Below are positions 20,401-27,782 of a stretch of DNA of 47,999 nucleotides, piece by piece. Origin of the DNA: an uncultured Clostridia bacterium (GTDB lineage: Bacteria; Bacillota; Clostridia; Christensenellales; UBA1242). The stretch is taken from NCBI GenBank assembly GCA_944383975.1, contig CALWRN010000063.1, forward strand, positions 1 to 47,999, in the 5' to 3' direction. A program made the position numbers and the translations under genes. A model generated the notes under the pieces. It did not search any database and was not told the DNA's origin. It saw only the letters and a program-made list of their open reading frames with translations. The first letter of the stretch is position 1. Every line of letters begins with the position of its first letter.

Positions 20401-21024
20401 TTTATTTAAATAGTGAACGTCATTTGTGGCAACCATTGGGATATTTAATCTTTCACTCATTTCAGTGATGCCAAGAAGCACTTCTTTTTCTTCAGGAATA
20501 TTATGATTTTGTATCTCTAAATAGAAATCATCACCAAAAACTTTTTTAAACCATAAAGCAAGTTTGTCAGCTTCGTCAAACTGTCTTTTCAAAATATATT
20601 GTGGAATATGTCCAGCAAGACAAGCTGAAAGACAAATAATTCCCTCACTATACTTTTCAAGAAGTTTATAATCTATTCTTGGTTTATAATACATACCTTC
20701 CAAAAAAGCATAAGAAGATAGCTTTAATAAGTTTTGATAACCGGTGTTATTTTTTGCAAGCAAAATTAAATGCCCTGTATCTTCACGATTGGAACGTGAT
20801 TTCATATCATGACATATATAAAATTCCTCACCTATGATAGGTTTGATACCATTCATAACACAGGCCTCAAAAAACTTTATTGCACCATACATGTTTCCAT
20901 GATCTGTGATTGCAACAGCCTTCCAACCTCTTTCTTTAACTATATCTACGAGTTTATTGATACGTGCAAGTCCGTCAAGCAAACTGAATTCTGTATGTAA
21001 ATGTAAATGCACAAAATCTTTCAT
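17413..21024 (-). CDS. dnaE: DNA polymerase III alpha subunit
   Basis: A 1203-residue replicative C-family polymerase. The N-terminal PHP domain opens with FVHLHLHTEFSLLDG and keeps its metal-ligand-like histidines. The palm has GPGRGSGAGSL (373-383) and PDFDVDF (414-420), whose Asp417 and Asp419 match the catalytic pair, and the third catalytic Asp is in KMDFLGLRTLT. FIKGKRNP-type and YQEQVM motifs and a C-terminal OB fold (about 1000-1110) follow. Residues about 273-300 look like a short insertion before the palm. Length is typical of DnaE; the PolC exonuclease insert is absent. The start has AAAGGGG upstream. It sits 11 bp after whiA and 12 bp before pfkA, within one operon. Confidence 0.98.
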   Translation of the reverse strand: MKDFVHLHLHTEFSLLDGLARINKLVDIVKERGWKAVAITDHGNMYGAIKFFEACVMNGIKPIIGEEFYICHDMKSRSNREDTGHLILLAKNNTGYQNLLKLSSYAFLEGMYYKPRIDYKLLEKYSEGIICLSACLAGHIPQYILKRQFDEADKLALWFKKVFGDDFYLEIQNHNIPEEKEVLLGITEMSERLNIPMVATNDVHYLNKEDHELQDVLMCVQMGKTIDDPDRMKFQTKEFYLKTYEEMEEALPGYQEALDRTIEIANKCNISIRTKSLREAAESGNPNIPDEDKLGATDNFIPKYIPDTGETPYEFLSRMAWEGLRTKYKEVPKEYEDRLEMELTTINKLGYVEYFLIVWDYINFARQNDIPVGPGRGSGAGSLVAYTTGITQVDPMKYELFFDRFINPERVSMPDFDVDFCMDRRGEVIEYAKRRYGSDHVSNIVTFGNMQAKNAIKDVARVLRFPYSEVDKVTKEIPGKPLKKPPVLKYYFGKTGKEEDKKFIIPELVKMYEDDEQIQRIVDMAIKLEGVPRNVSMHAAGVLIAPDPVFDHVPMAKSGDDEITQFDMTELEHLGLLKMDFLGLRTLTDIHKAIQYIKEDYGIDIDFTKMDYNDPAVFELISSGNTEAVFQLESGGMKKFMKDLQPTSLEDIIAGISLYRPGPMDFIPKFIKGKRNPEQIEYDDPCLIPILSNTYGCIVYQEQVMKIFQVMAGFSLGGADNVRRIMSKKKPEKLPPEKKKFIYGWTDPEGKLKPIAGALALGHDEKVAEKVFEQMAKFAGYAFNKSHAAAYAYVAYQTGYLKAHYEVEYLTAVLNNRISDASAVKKYTNYARKEGFAILPPDINKSVTEFRVENGGIRFGLGALKNVGTGLIDVIVAERNKNGEFKSLDDLLRRVTSNSLNKKSLESLILSGAFSCFGKYRSQLMDVFPAYMDMISSDRKSRETGQISFFDTFEQETQAVSTIEYPNIKEYNKESLLKFEKEYVGIYLSGHPLDDYLDKYDSFNFTSDMISSSEEDEGFADEEGGSYQQEGVDIGDGVDQIKDGMQVTCGGIITSVKKIMKAGTMAILTIEDIYGTFDVMLFSKVYAKYKDIAVEDKMVTIRGRISIRDGKSPIVVAESVIPWEKVEEKQVVDKKVYLRFDTKNIDIYNSVKKIAASYPGQSSIIIKCLSTKQAFSFNAKVDINNYLLNELIGLLGEENVVVK

Positions 21025-21035
21025 CTCTTTCCCCT

Positions 21036-22001
21036 TTATTTATCTTTAAGTATATCTGCTATTTTTAATATTCTTCTAAATCTATGATTTAAACCACTTT
21101 TTGTAAGTTTTATTGTAGATAATTTTAACAACTCATCCATACTTTCTTGTGGATTTGCAAGACGTAAGACTGCAACTTCCTGCAAATCTTCAGGTAAACT
21201 TTCAAGACCAATTTTGCTGTTAATATAATTTATTGCATGAATTTGTTTTAAACTGGCTTCAACCGTTTTGCTTATATTTGCATTAATACAGTTTACTTGG
21301 CGATTTACAGTGTTTCTAAGCCCTCTTTTCGCCATTTCATCTGAAAGTTCAAGTACACTTTGATTTGCCCCTACAAGTGCAAGCAAATCCTTGATAGCCT
21401 CACTGTCTTTTAAATATAAAACATAAATCTTTTTACGAGTTACCATTCTGCAATTAATATTAAAATAACTTATAACTTTACTAAGTCCTTCCAAAAATTC
21501 TCTTGAATGTGAAGAAAATTCCAAATGATAACCAGTTGTTGGAAGTTGTGAGCCAAGTTCACTTAATTTTATACTAGAAGTAGCACAGCCAACATAAGCA
21601 CCCTTTAAAAAAGATTTTTTTGTCTCATCATCAGCAATAAGATTTTCATCTACACCATAAACTAAACTAAATTCGCCTGATTGCTCTATTAACCCACAAT
21701 CCCTTAACACCTGCATTGAAATTCCAATAGGGAATTTAATTCTATAATAAGTTGTTTTATTTATAATGTAGTCATCAGATATTTCTAAGGTTAAATTTTC
21801 TCCATAAAGTTTTACAATTATTTTATTTAAATAATCAAAAATTTCTTTAAAATCAGTTACAATATCAACTCTTATTCCTTCACTATTCTTATTTATACTT
21901 CCACAAGCATGTAATAATCCCGACAAAAAAGATTGAGCACAATCTGCGTCCTCAATATCATTTTCTATAATTTCTAATTTACTATTCTTAGCAAAACTCA
22001 C
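21036..22001 (-). CDS. whiA: WhiA family DNA-binding regulator
   Basis: A 321-residue WhiA (DUF199) protein. The N-terminal two-thirds resembles a degenerate LAGLIDADG homing endonuclease (LSGLLHACGSI near residue 25; LKGAYVGCATSS near 130). The C-terminus is a helix-turn-helix domain with the family pattern RLANPQESMDELLKLS and LTKSGLNHRFRRI. In Gram-positive bacteria WhiA affects cell division and, in actinomycetes, sporulation. The start is GTG at 22001 with a GAGGCTGA site, and the stop of the PHP gene lies 2 bp upstream, implying translational coupling. In many Firmicutes whiA follows rapZ and yvcK; neither is present here. Confidence 0.95.
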   Translation of the reverse strand: MSFAKNSKLEIIENDIEDADCAQSFLSGLLHACGSINKNSEGIRVDIVTDFKEIFDYLNKIIVKLYGENLTLEISDDYIINKTTYYRIKFPIGISMQVLRDCGLIEQSGEFSLVYGVDENLIADDETKKSFLKGAYVGCATSSIKLSELGSQLPTTGYHLEFSSHSREFLEGLSKVISYFNINCRMVTRKKIYVLYLKDSEAIKDLLALVGANQSVLELSDEMAKRGLRNTVNRQVNCINANISKTVEASLKQIHAINYINSKIGLESLPEDLQEVAVLRLANPQESMDELLKLSTIKLTKSGLNHRFRRILKIADILKDK

Positions 22002-22003
22002 TC

Positions 22004-22765
22004 TCAGCCTCTTTTAGATGAAAATTTAGGAAGTTTATCAATATTTACAATTTGAGATAAAGGAAGCCCTAACCTGAAAATAGTGTTCATTGCGTTATTA
22101 CATTCGCCTACTTTGTATGGTGAATGAGCATCAGAATTTACAATAAACTTTACACCCTCATTTGCCATAATTTCAAGCTCTTGATCAGTAAAATTTATTC
22201 TTTTCCCATTTAATTCTATTAAAGTTCCCTTCTCTTTTGCCATTTTAGCAACAGCAAGTGTATCTGTTGGGCAACCATAATTTAAGTGTGTAATGATGTC
22301 AATTGGATATTTATCAAGTGCTTTCAAAAAAGCTGTTGTATTTCTATTAAGTCTTTCTTGACTTGGTGCATAAGGAGAGCCGAAAAAGTTTGCCCACGCC
22401 AAATCTAGTGCATCTCTAGAAGATACCATTTTAACCATTGTATGATGTCCCATAAGCAAAATATCTAAAAATTCAAAATCTTGTTCATTGATATCAATTT
22501 GTCCATCGCAAGAAATTAAATTTGATTCTATTCCTAATAATATATCAACGCCTGTCACCTCTTTAGCATTTAATATATCTTCTTTAACATTAGGAATATC
22601 TTTTCTTCTAACTCCAAAATATTTATGATTAAAACCATGGTCAGTTATAGCAATTTGTTTTAATCCTTTATTTAAAGCAACTGAAGCATTTTCAAGAATG
22701 GTGCCTTTTCCATGCCCATTTCTTGAATATTTAGTATGTGTATGATAATCTCCCATTAAAACCAT
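22004..22765 (-). CDS. PHP-domain phosphoesterase
   Basis: A 253-residue PHP-domain protein of the histidinol-phosphatase/YcdX type. Metal-site motifs are visible: DYHTHTKYS near residue 5, AITDHGF, GIESNL, MGHHTM, ITHLNYGCP, ELNGKR and NSDAHSPY. Substrate unknown; such proteins hydrolyse phosphate mono- or diesters. A longer frame opens at 22837, but its extra 24 residues are a hydrophobic low-complexity stretch inside the promoter leader. The ATG at 22765 has a GGAGG site at 22774-22778 and begins right at the domain, so it is chosen. It is the first gene of the PHP-whiA-dnaE-pfkA operon. Confidence 0.88.
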   Translation of the reverse strand: MVLMGDYHTHTKYSRNGHGKGTILENASVALNKGLKQIAITDHGFNHKYFGVRRKDIPNVKEDILNAKEVTGVDILLGIESNLISCDGQIDINEQDFEFLDILLMGHHTMVKMVSSRDALDLAWANFFGSPYAPSQERLNRNTTAFLKALDKYPIDIITHLNYGCPTDTLAVAKMAKEKGTLIELNGKRINFTDQELEIMANEGVKFIVNSDAHSPYKVGECNNAMNTIFRLGLPLSQIVNIDKLPKFSSKRG

Positions 22766-22842
22766 TTTAATTGCCTCCACAGTTTTTATATAAAAATTTA
22801 ATATTAAAATAATAATATAGATAAAAAATCTTAACAATATTG

Positions 22843-22870
22843 ATTATATAACATTTTGCAAAAAAGTCAA
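22843..22870 (-). promoter_or_regulatory. Promoter of the PHP-whiA-dnaE-pfkA operon
   Basis: On the minus strand, -35 TTGACT (22865-22870), 16 bp, and a perfect -10 TATAAT (22843-22848). The transcript would have a leader of about 70 nt before the PHP start codon. Confidence 0.85.
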
Positions 22871-22927
22871 ATAAAGATAGTCAAAAACATACTTTATAAA
22901 ACAAAAAAGATTTTAATAATAATCATA

Positions 22928-22955
22928 AAAAAATGAAGAAAATTTCTTCATTTTT
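22928..22955 (-). terminator. Terminator after the coiled-coil gene
   Basis: An AT-rich inverted repeat, AAAAATGAAGAAA facing TTTCTTCATTTTT, with A runs at its end on the plus strand (T run on the minus). It lies 14 bp past the stop codon of the 22969-23721 gene. Confidence 0.75.
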
Positions 22956-22968
22956 ATTTTTTTATTTA

Positions 22969-23721
22969 TTAAAATTCTCTGTTATCTCTATCTATGTCAA
23001 ACTTATAGACTTCGTCAAGATTTATCTTTTTCTTTGTTTCTTCTTGATTTTCTTTTTGATTATTTTTATCTTTATTAATTGAAGAAGCTTCTTCTTTAGA
23101 TTTTTCTTCTTTCTTTATTTCCAAATATATTTGACGAATTTTTTCTGGAACATTGTTTCTTATTAATCTTTTCAAAATCTTTTGTGCTTTTTCTAATTCC
23201 GTCCAATCTGTTGAACGACAATTTTCAATTTCATCAAAAATTTCTTTGAATTTCTTCTCAATTTTTCTTTCAAAATCAAAGCTTTTATTGAAGTCTGAAT
23301 ATAAGAATTGTGATATTACATTCAAATTTTCAGATATTAAACTTAAAGCATTATTTTTATCTTCAAAATATTCTTCAAATTCTGGTATGTTATAGTTTAT
23401 AACTTCATCGATATTTATACCTTGTTCTTCCAGCTTTTTATTAAATTCCTTGAAAAGTTTTTTATAAGAACCATGATTAAAATAAAGGTTTAATGACTTA
23501 TACATATATCTTGTATAATCATATGGTGTCATTCTTATATATTCAACGCGTTGTTGATCTTCATAAAATTCAGCAATTGATTGCTTTATTTTTTTATATT
23601 GTTTTATAGTAGGGTTCTTATACTCTTTGATTAATTTTGCAGCCTTTTCAACTCCCCATCTTACTTCATCTAAAGCTGATTCAATTTCTTTTCTTGAATC
23701 TTTTTTTGACATACGTTTCAT
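22969..23721 (-). CDS. Hypothetical charged coiled-coil protein
   Basis: A 250-residue protein that I do not recognise. It has no signal peptide or membrane segment. Residues 1-190 are rich in Lys, Glu and aromatic residues in helical patterns (for example RKIEKKFKEIFDEIENCR near 150). Residues about 205-235 form a low-complexity, disordered Lys/Glu/Asn tail, and the C-terminus ends in an acidic YKFDIDRDNREF. The ATG at 23721 has AAGGAAGTGAG before it; a second Met is at codon 4. It follows dtd by 57 bp and ends in its own terminator. Transcription may come from the dtd promoter or a weak local one (TTGTAA 23767-23772, 17 bp, TAAAAT 23744-23749). Function not assigned. Confidence 0.8.
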   Translation of the reverse strand: MKRMSKKDSRKEIESALDEVRWGVEKAAKLIKEYKNPTIKQYKKIKQSIAEFYEDQQRVEYIRMTPYDYTRYMYKSLNLYFNHGSYKKLFKEFNKKLEEQGINIDEVINYNIPEFEEYFEDKNNALSLISENLNVISQFLYSDFNKSFDFERKIEKKFKEIFDEIENCRSTDWTELEKAQKILKRLIRNNVPEKIRQIYLEIKKEEKSKEEASSINKDKNNQKENQEETKKKINLDEVYKFDIDRDNREF

Positions 23722-23778
23722 TTACTCACTTCCTTACATCTATATTTTACTATATATCTTTAAAGATTACAAGACCTT

Positions 23779-24228
23779 TTATTTTAAATCTGAACTATCT
23801 AAAATAATAGTTACAGGACCGTCATTTAAAACATTAATTTTCATATCTGCTCCAAAAATTCCTGTTTGTGTTGTTATTTCTTCATTTTTAAACAATTCTT
23901 TTGCTTTTAAATATAAATTATTTGCTCTGTCAGGTTTTTCTGCGGTTATAAAACTTGGTCTATTTCCATGTCTACAATCCGCATATAATGTAAATTGACT
24001 TACAAGTAAAATCTCTCCATTAACTTCCTTAATACTTAAATTCATTTTTCCATTGTTATCTTCAAAAATTCTAAGTTTAGAAATTTTATTGACTAACTTT
24101 TCAACATCTTCTTCTTTGTCGCCGCTTCCAACTCCCCAAAAAACAACAAATCCTTTTCCTATTTTTGAAATTAACTTTCCATCAACAGATAAATCTGCAT
24201 TAATAACTCTTTGTACTACTGCTCTCAT
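23779..24228 (-). CDS. dtd: D-aminoacyl-tRNA deacylase
   Basis: A 149-residue DTD, which removes D-amino acids (and glycine from tRNA-Ala) wrongly attached to tRNA. The two signature motifs are intact: SQFTLYAD (residues 78-85) followed by RPSF, and the C-terminal NDGPVTI with its Gly-cis-Pro. The N-terminus MRAVVQRV is canonical. Length is typical (about 145-150). A strong promoter precedes it. It is well separated from the SHOCT gene upstream by that gene's terminator, so dtd heads a small unit with the coiled-coil gene. Confidence 0.97.
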   Translation of the reverse strand: MRAVVQRVINADLSVDGKLISKIGKGFVVFWGVGSGDKEEDVEKLVNKISKLRIFEDNNGKMNLSIKEVNGEILLVSQFTLYADCRHGNRPSFITAEKPDRANNLYLKAKELFKNEEITTQTGIFGADMKINVLNDGPVTIILDSSDLK

Positions 24229-24255
24229 TTATTTTTCCTTTTAAATTTTATATTA

Positions 24256-24284
24256 TTTATATAATAAAAACATAAATATGTCAA
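24256..24284 (-). promoter_or_regulatory. Promoter of dtd
   Basis: On the minus strand, a perfect -35 TTGACA (24279-24284), 17 bp, and -10 TATAAA (24256-24261), 27 bp before the dtd start codon. Confidence 0.85.
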
Positions 24285-24340
24285 ATTTAATATAAAATTT
24301 TATAATTAAATAAAATTAAAATAAAAACAAAATAAAATAA

Positions 24341-24366
24341 AAAACATTAGGTTTAACTAATGTTTT
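24341..24366 (-). terminator. Terminator of the SHOCT membrane gene
   Basis: A perfect 10-bp stem (AAAACATTAG / CTAATGTTTT) with a 6-nt loop and flanking A and T runs, 22 bp beyond the stop codon of the 24389-24982 gene. Confidence 0.85.
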
Positions 24367-24388
24367 TTATTGCTTGTTTTTTATTTGT

Positions 24389-24982
24389 TTAATTATTTTT
24401 TATTTCTTCATCAATATATTTCTTTTTTAATTCGTTATATTCTTCTTCAGAAATTTTATTTTCATTTTTTAATGCTTCAAGTTTTTTAAGTTTTTCTTCA
24501 AGTTTATCAGTGTCTGAAATTTCACTATCAGCGGTATCATTTGAATCAGCAACAACATTTTCTTGTTTATTTGTTGATGATGCTAAATCAATGAGAACTA
24601 ATACATTAGCTGCAACAACACACAAGAAAACGATAACAGAGAATACTATTGATTCAGCAGTTCCACCACCAAAGAATGTATAAAATAAGAAAATTATTGA
24701 AATAAAGTTAAATACAATAGTTGTATAAATTGTTGCTTTTTTCTTATTAAACTTTTCTTCATTATTCCATGTATTTATACATACAGCATTTAAAACAAAT
24801 GCGACTATAAATATCAAAACTTCAAATATTGTAAGAGCTAAAACACCACCAGCTCCAGAAGAAGCAAGTTCTCCACCCAATATTGCGAAAATTTGAATTA
24901 AACCAATAACAAGCATTAAACTAAAGATTCCAAGACCAACTGTCCCTAAAATAAATCCTGACAAAAGTAATTTTCTTTTCAT
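24389..24982 (-). CDS. Four-TM membrane protein with C-terminal SHOCT domain
   Basis: A 197-residue protein. About four membrane segments lie in residues 7-30, 41-66, 78-98 and 107-128. A polar linker with many Ser/Asp/Thr follows, and then a SHOCT-type helical pair at the C-terminus (LEEKLKKLEALKNENKISEEEYNELKKKY pattern, residues about 158-190). SHOCT domains are small oligomerising tails found on many bacterial membrane proteins. No enzymatic motif is seen. A longer frame opens at 25048, but its first 22 codons run through the promoter; ATG 24982 has AAAGGAG and is chosen. It forms a single-gene unit with its own promoter and terminator. Confidence 0.85.
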   Translation of the reverse strand: MKRKLLLSGFILGTVGLGIFSLMLVIGLIQIFAILGGELASSGAGGVLALTIFEVLIFIVAFVLNAVCINTWNNEEKFNKKKATIYTTIVFNFISIIFLFYTFFGGGTAESIVFSVIVFLCVVAANVLVLIDLASSTNKQENVVADSNDTADSEISDTDKLEEKLKKLEALKNENKISEEEYNELKKKYIDEEIKNN

Positions 24983-25006
24983 AACAACTCCTTTTTTAGT
25001 TACTTT

Positions 25007-25036
25007 TTTATAACATATATTATTATAAAATGTCAA
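25007..25036 (-). promoter_or_regulatory. Promoter of the SHOCT membrane gene
   Basis: On the minus strand, a perfect -35 TTGACA (25031-25036), 18 bp, and -10 TATAAA (25007-25012) preceded by TGT, an extended -10. Confidence 0.82.
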
Positions 25037-25070
25037 ATAATAATACAAATAAACTTAATATAAATACAAT

Positions 25071-25150
25071 AATTAATAAAAATTTTTATTAAAATATATA
25101 TTTTTTAACCAATTAATAAAAATTTTTATTAAAATATATATTTTTTAACC
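25071..25150. repeat. Perfect 40-bp tandem duplication
   Basis: Bases 25071-25110 are repeated exactly at 25111-25150. Each unit contains the palindrome AATAAAAATTTTTATT and ends TTTTTTAACC; a third copy begins but stops after about six bases. It lies between the promoter of the SHOCT gene and the end of rplQ, outside any gene. Confidence 0.97.
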
Positions 25151-25188
25151 AATTTATTTATTTTTTATTTATTTATGTTTATGAAAAC

Positions 25189-25222
25189 AAAAAAATCGCT
25201 ACTACACCGTAACGATTTTTTT
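25189..25222 (-). terminator. Terminator of the ribosomal superoperon
   Basis: A hairpin 5 bp past the rplQ stop. On the minus strand AAATCGTTAC pairs with GTAGCGATTT through one U-G pair and is followed by seven T residues. On the plus strand the same position would be a C-A mismatch, so the hairpin suits minus-strand transcripts. Confidence 0.88.
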
Positions 25223-25226
25223 ATAA

Positions 25227-25736
25227 TTAAATAAGTTCAACAACAGCCATTTCTGCAGCATCGCCTCTGCGTTGTCCCATTTTGATTACTCTTGTATATC
25301 CACCAGCTTGTCCAAGCTCTTTTATACGTGCAGCATATTTTGGAGCATAAACATTGAATATTTTTTCAAGTAATGGGTGATTGATACCATTTGTTCTTGC
25401 ATCAAAGGCTTCAACAGATTCTTTTGGCTTTCTTTGTTCTTGTCTATCCATAAGATAAGACATAATTGCTCTGCGTGCTTGTAATTTCTTTGGACCATCA
25501 TTAGAAACAGTCTTCTTTACTTTTACACCCTTTTCATCTTTAATTTCTTTAGAAACTTTTGCTATATCTTCATAAGAATTAATTGCAAGTGTTAAAAGTT
25601 TTTCTGCTTGACTTCTTACTGACTTTGCTCTAGCTACAGTTGTTTCAACTTTGCCATACCAAAGAAGATCTGAAACAAGTCCACGAAGCATTGAATTTTT
25701 CTCTTTACTTGGTCTTCCTAATTTTGCGTTAGCCAT
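25227..25736 (-). CDS. rplQ: Ribosomal protein L17, with large internal insertion
   Basis: A 169-residue L17 of the large subunit, last gene of the alpha operon. The N-terminus (AKLGRPSKEKNSMLRGLVSD) and C-terminus (QAGGYTRVIKMGQRRGDAAEMAVVELI) are canonical. Between them, residues about 53-120 are much longer than in the usual 115-130-residue protein: a charged helical stretch (EDIAKVSKEIKDEKGVKVKK) and a segment around RQEQRKPKESVEAFDARTNG. The core helix RRAIMSYL lies within this region. It follows rpoA by 21 bp and is closed by the terminator at 25189. Assignment certain; the role of the extra segment unknown. Confidence 0.97.
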   Translation of the reverse strand: MANAKLGRPSKEKNSMLRGLVSDLLWYGKVETTVARAKSVRSQAEKLLTLAINSYEDIAKVSKEIKDEKGVKVKKTVSNDGPKKLQARRAIMSYLMDRQEQRKPKESVEAFDARTNGINHPLLEKIFNVYAPKYAARIKELGQAGGYTRVIKMGQRRGDAAEMAVVELI

Positions 25737-25757
25737 TATATTTCTCCTTTATAAAGT

Positions 25758-26708
25758 TTAATCTTCGTCCTTACGAAGAGAAAGTCCATAACTTTCAAGT
25801 TTTGCGATAACCTCATCAATAGATTTAATTCCAAGGTTCTTAACTTTAAGCATATCCCCTCTAGTTTTCTTAGTGAGGTCTTCAACAGTATTGATTCCTG
25901 CTCTCTTTAAGCAGTTGTATGAACGAACAGAAAGATCCATCTCTTCAATAGGAAGTTCCATTAACTTAACTTGTTTGTCTTCTTCTCTAGAAACTAAGAT
26001 ATCAGTATTTGCCATTTGTGCACAAAGTTCAACGAAGAGATTAACATGTTCCATAATAATCTTTCCAGCTAAAGAAACAATTTCTCTTGCTGATGTTGTT
26101 CCGTTTGTTTCTACTTCTAATGTTAATTTATCAAAATTAACGCTTTGTCCTACACGAGTGCTTTCAACATTGAAGTTAACTCTTTTAACAGGTGAGAAAA
26201 GTGAATCCATTGCAATGTAGTCAATATCATCAAATTTTTCTTTATTGATGTTGTTTGGAACATATCCTCTGCCATTTCCAATCATTAAATCTAAATCTAA
26301 TACAGCACCTTCGTCCATTGTACAAATGTGAAGGTCAGGATTTAAAATTTCAACATCAGAATTAGCTTCAAAATCTTTTGCTGTTACTTCGCCCTCACCA
26401 CTTTTTCTTAAATGTAAGTAAGTAACGAAATCACTGCTTGTATTGTGACATTTAACAGCAAGTGTCTTTAAGTTTAATATAATATCAACAACGTCTTCAG
26501 TAACACCTCTGATTGTAGAAAACTCATGAGGAACTCCTGCAATACGAACTGCAATTGGTGCAGAGCCAGGTAAAGATGAAAGAAGAGTTCTTCTCATAGC
26601 ATTACCAAGTGTGATACCATACCCTTTTTCAAGTGGTTCAACCACAAATCTAGCAAATGCACCATTATCTGTTTCTTCACAAGTAATTTTAGGTCTTTCC
26701 ATTTCCAT
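25758..26708 (-). CDS. rpoA: RNA polymerase alpha subunit
   Basis: A 316-residue alpha subunit. The N-terminal domain (1-230) dimerises and nucleates core assembly: GYGITLGNAMRRTLLSSLPGSAP is the alpha-helix H1 signature, and VGQSVNFDKLTLEVETNG follows. The C-terminal domain (about 250-310) has the helix-hairpin-helix pattern that contacts UP elements and activators (SVRSYNCLKRAGINTVEDL, LGIKSIDEVIAKL). Length is normal. Start at ATG 26708 with GGAGG upstream; a second Met at codon 3 is less well placed. It sits between rpsD and rplQ in the alpha operon. Confidence 0.99.
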   Translation of the reverse strand: MEMERPKITCEETDNGAFARFVVEPLEKGYGITLGNAMRRTLLSSLPGSAPIAVRIAGVPHEFSTIRGVTEDVVDIILNLKTLAVKCHNTSSDFVTYLHLRKSGEGEVTAKDFEANSDVEILNPDLHICTMDEGAVLDLDLMIGNGRGYVPNNINKEKFDDIDYIAMDSLFSPVKRVNFNVESTRVGQSVNFDKLTLEVETNGTTSAREIVSLAGKIIMEHVNLFVELCAQMANTDILVSREEDKQVKLMELPIEEMDLSVRSYNCLKRAGINTVEDLTKKTRGDMLKVKNLGIKSIDEVIAKLESYGLSLRKDED

Positions 26709-26728
26709 AATAATATTCCTCCGTTATT

Positions 26729-27355
26729 CTATCTTGAATAGAATTCAACTATAAGTTGTTCTTTGATATCGGAATCAATATCTTCTCTCATAGGAAGTGC
26801 TAAAATTTTCCCAGAAAGAGTGTTTGTGTCAAATTCAAGCCATTTAGGCATAACAATTTTGCTTCCTTTTAAATCTTTGAAGAATTCATTGTTTTGCTTG
26901 TTCTCTTTGACTGCAATAACATCACCAACTTTAACACTATAAGAAGGAATATTTACTCTTTTTCCATTTACAGTGATAAGTCCATGGTTTACAATTTGAC
27001 GTGCTTGTTTACGGCTTCTACCGATTCCCATTCTATAAACTACATTGTCAAGTCTTCTTTCAATGCTTATAAGCATTTGTTCACCAGTAGCACCTTCAAC
27101 TTTGCTAGCTTTTTCATAATATTCTCTAAATTGTTTTTCAAGAATACCATACATTCTTTTAACTTTTTGTTTTTCACGTAATTGAGTGCCGTATTCTGAG
27201 AAGGCTACTCTTCTCTTTGAATTGCCATGTTGTCCAGGAATCTCTGGTCTTCTTTCCATAGCACATTTTTTAGTAGTGCATCTTTCACCTTTAAGGAAAA
27301 GTTTGCAACCTTCACGTCTGCATTGACGGCAGTCAGGTTCTATAGTTCTTGCCAT
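26729..27355 (-). CDS. rpsD: Ribosomal protein S4, zinc-binding form
   Basis: A 208-residue S4, the primary 16S rRNA binder that starts 30S assembly and, in many bacteria, regulates the alpha operon. The N-terminus keeps four or five cysteines (C9, C12, C17, C26, C31 region, pattern CRQCRREGC...CTTKKC), so this is the zinc (C+) type. The S4 RNA-binding domain follows (RRLDNVVYRMGIGRSRKQARQIVNHGLITVNG). The C-terminus ends EQLIVEFYSR, as usual. It lies between rpsK and rpoA, spaced by 15-20 bp each side. Confidence 0.99.
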   Translation of the reverse strand: MARTIEPDCRQCRREGCKLFLKGERCTTKKCAMERRPEIPGQHGNSKRRVAFSEYGTQLREKQKVKRMYGILEKQFREYYEKASKVEGATGEQMLISIERRLDNVVYRMGIGRSRKQARQIVNHGLITVNGKRVNIPSYSVKVGDVIAVKENKQNNEFFKDLKGSKIVMPKWLEFDTNTLSGKILALPMREDIDSDIKEQLIVEFYSR

Positions 27356-27370
27356 TTAGCCTTTCTCCTT

Positions 27371-27772
27371 TTATACTCTTCTTACTTTAGGAGGTCTGCA
27401 ACCGTTATGAGCGATTGGAGAAACATCCTTAATCATTGTAACATTGATATCACAGTTTTGTATTGAACGAATTGCAAGTTCTCTTCCAGAACCAGGTCCT
27501 TTTACAAATACTTCAACTGTTTTAATTCCATGTTCTTTTGCGACTTTTGCAGCGTCTTCAACACATGATTGAGCAGCGAATGGTGTGCTTTTCTTTGAAC
27601 CTTTAAGTCCAAGTTTTCCTGATGAGCACCAAGAAATAACATTACCATCACAATCAGTAAAACTTACAATAGTGTTGTTGAAAGAAGTCTTAATATGAAC
27701 TTGACCAGCACTTATGTTTTTGCTGACTCTTTTCTTTGTTGTTTTTTTATTTGTTGTTGTTTTTGTTGCCAT
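27371..27772 (-). CDS. rpsK: Ribosomal protein S11
   Basis: A 133-residue S11 of the 30S platform, near the mRNA exit and the decoding site. Family sequences include [44 protein letters not shown] and the C-terminal [15 protein letters not shown]. The first about 20 residues are a Lys/Thr-rich tail ([14 protein letters not shown]), more basic and repetitive than usual and similar in composition to the long tail of L24 in the same operon. It lies 10 bp after rpsM. Confidence 0.98.
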   Translation of the reverse strand: MATKTTTNKKTTKKRVSKNISAGQVHIKTSFNNTIVSFTDCDGNVISWCSSGKLGLKGSKKSTPFAAQSCVEDAAKVAKEHGIKTVEVFVKGPGSGRELAIRSIQNCDINVTMIKDVSPIAHNGCRPPKVRRV

Positions 27773-27782
27773 TTATCTCTCC

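Noticed and set aside
22766-22837. N-terminal membrane anchor on the PHP protein
   Set aside because: The 24 upstream codons lie in the transcript leader, and a good GGAGG site stands before the internal ATG at 22765.
25071-25150. CRISPR array or small transposable element
   Set aside because: Only two adjoining copies with no spacers, no terminal inverted repeats and no target duplication.
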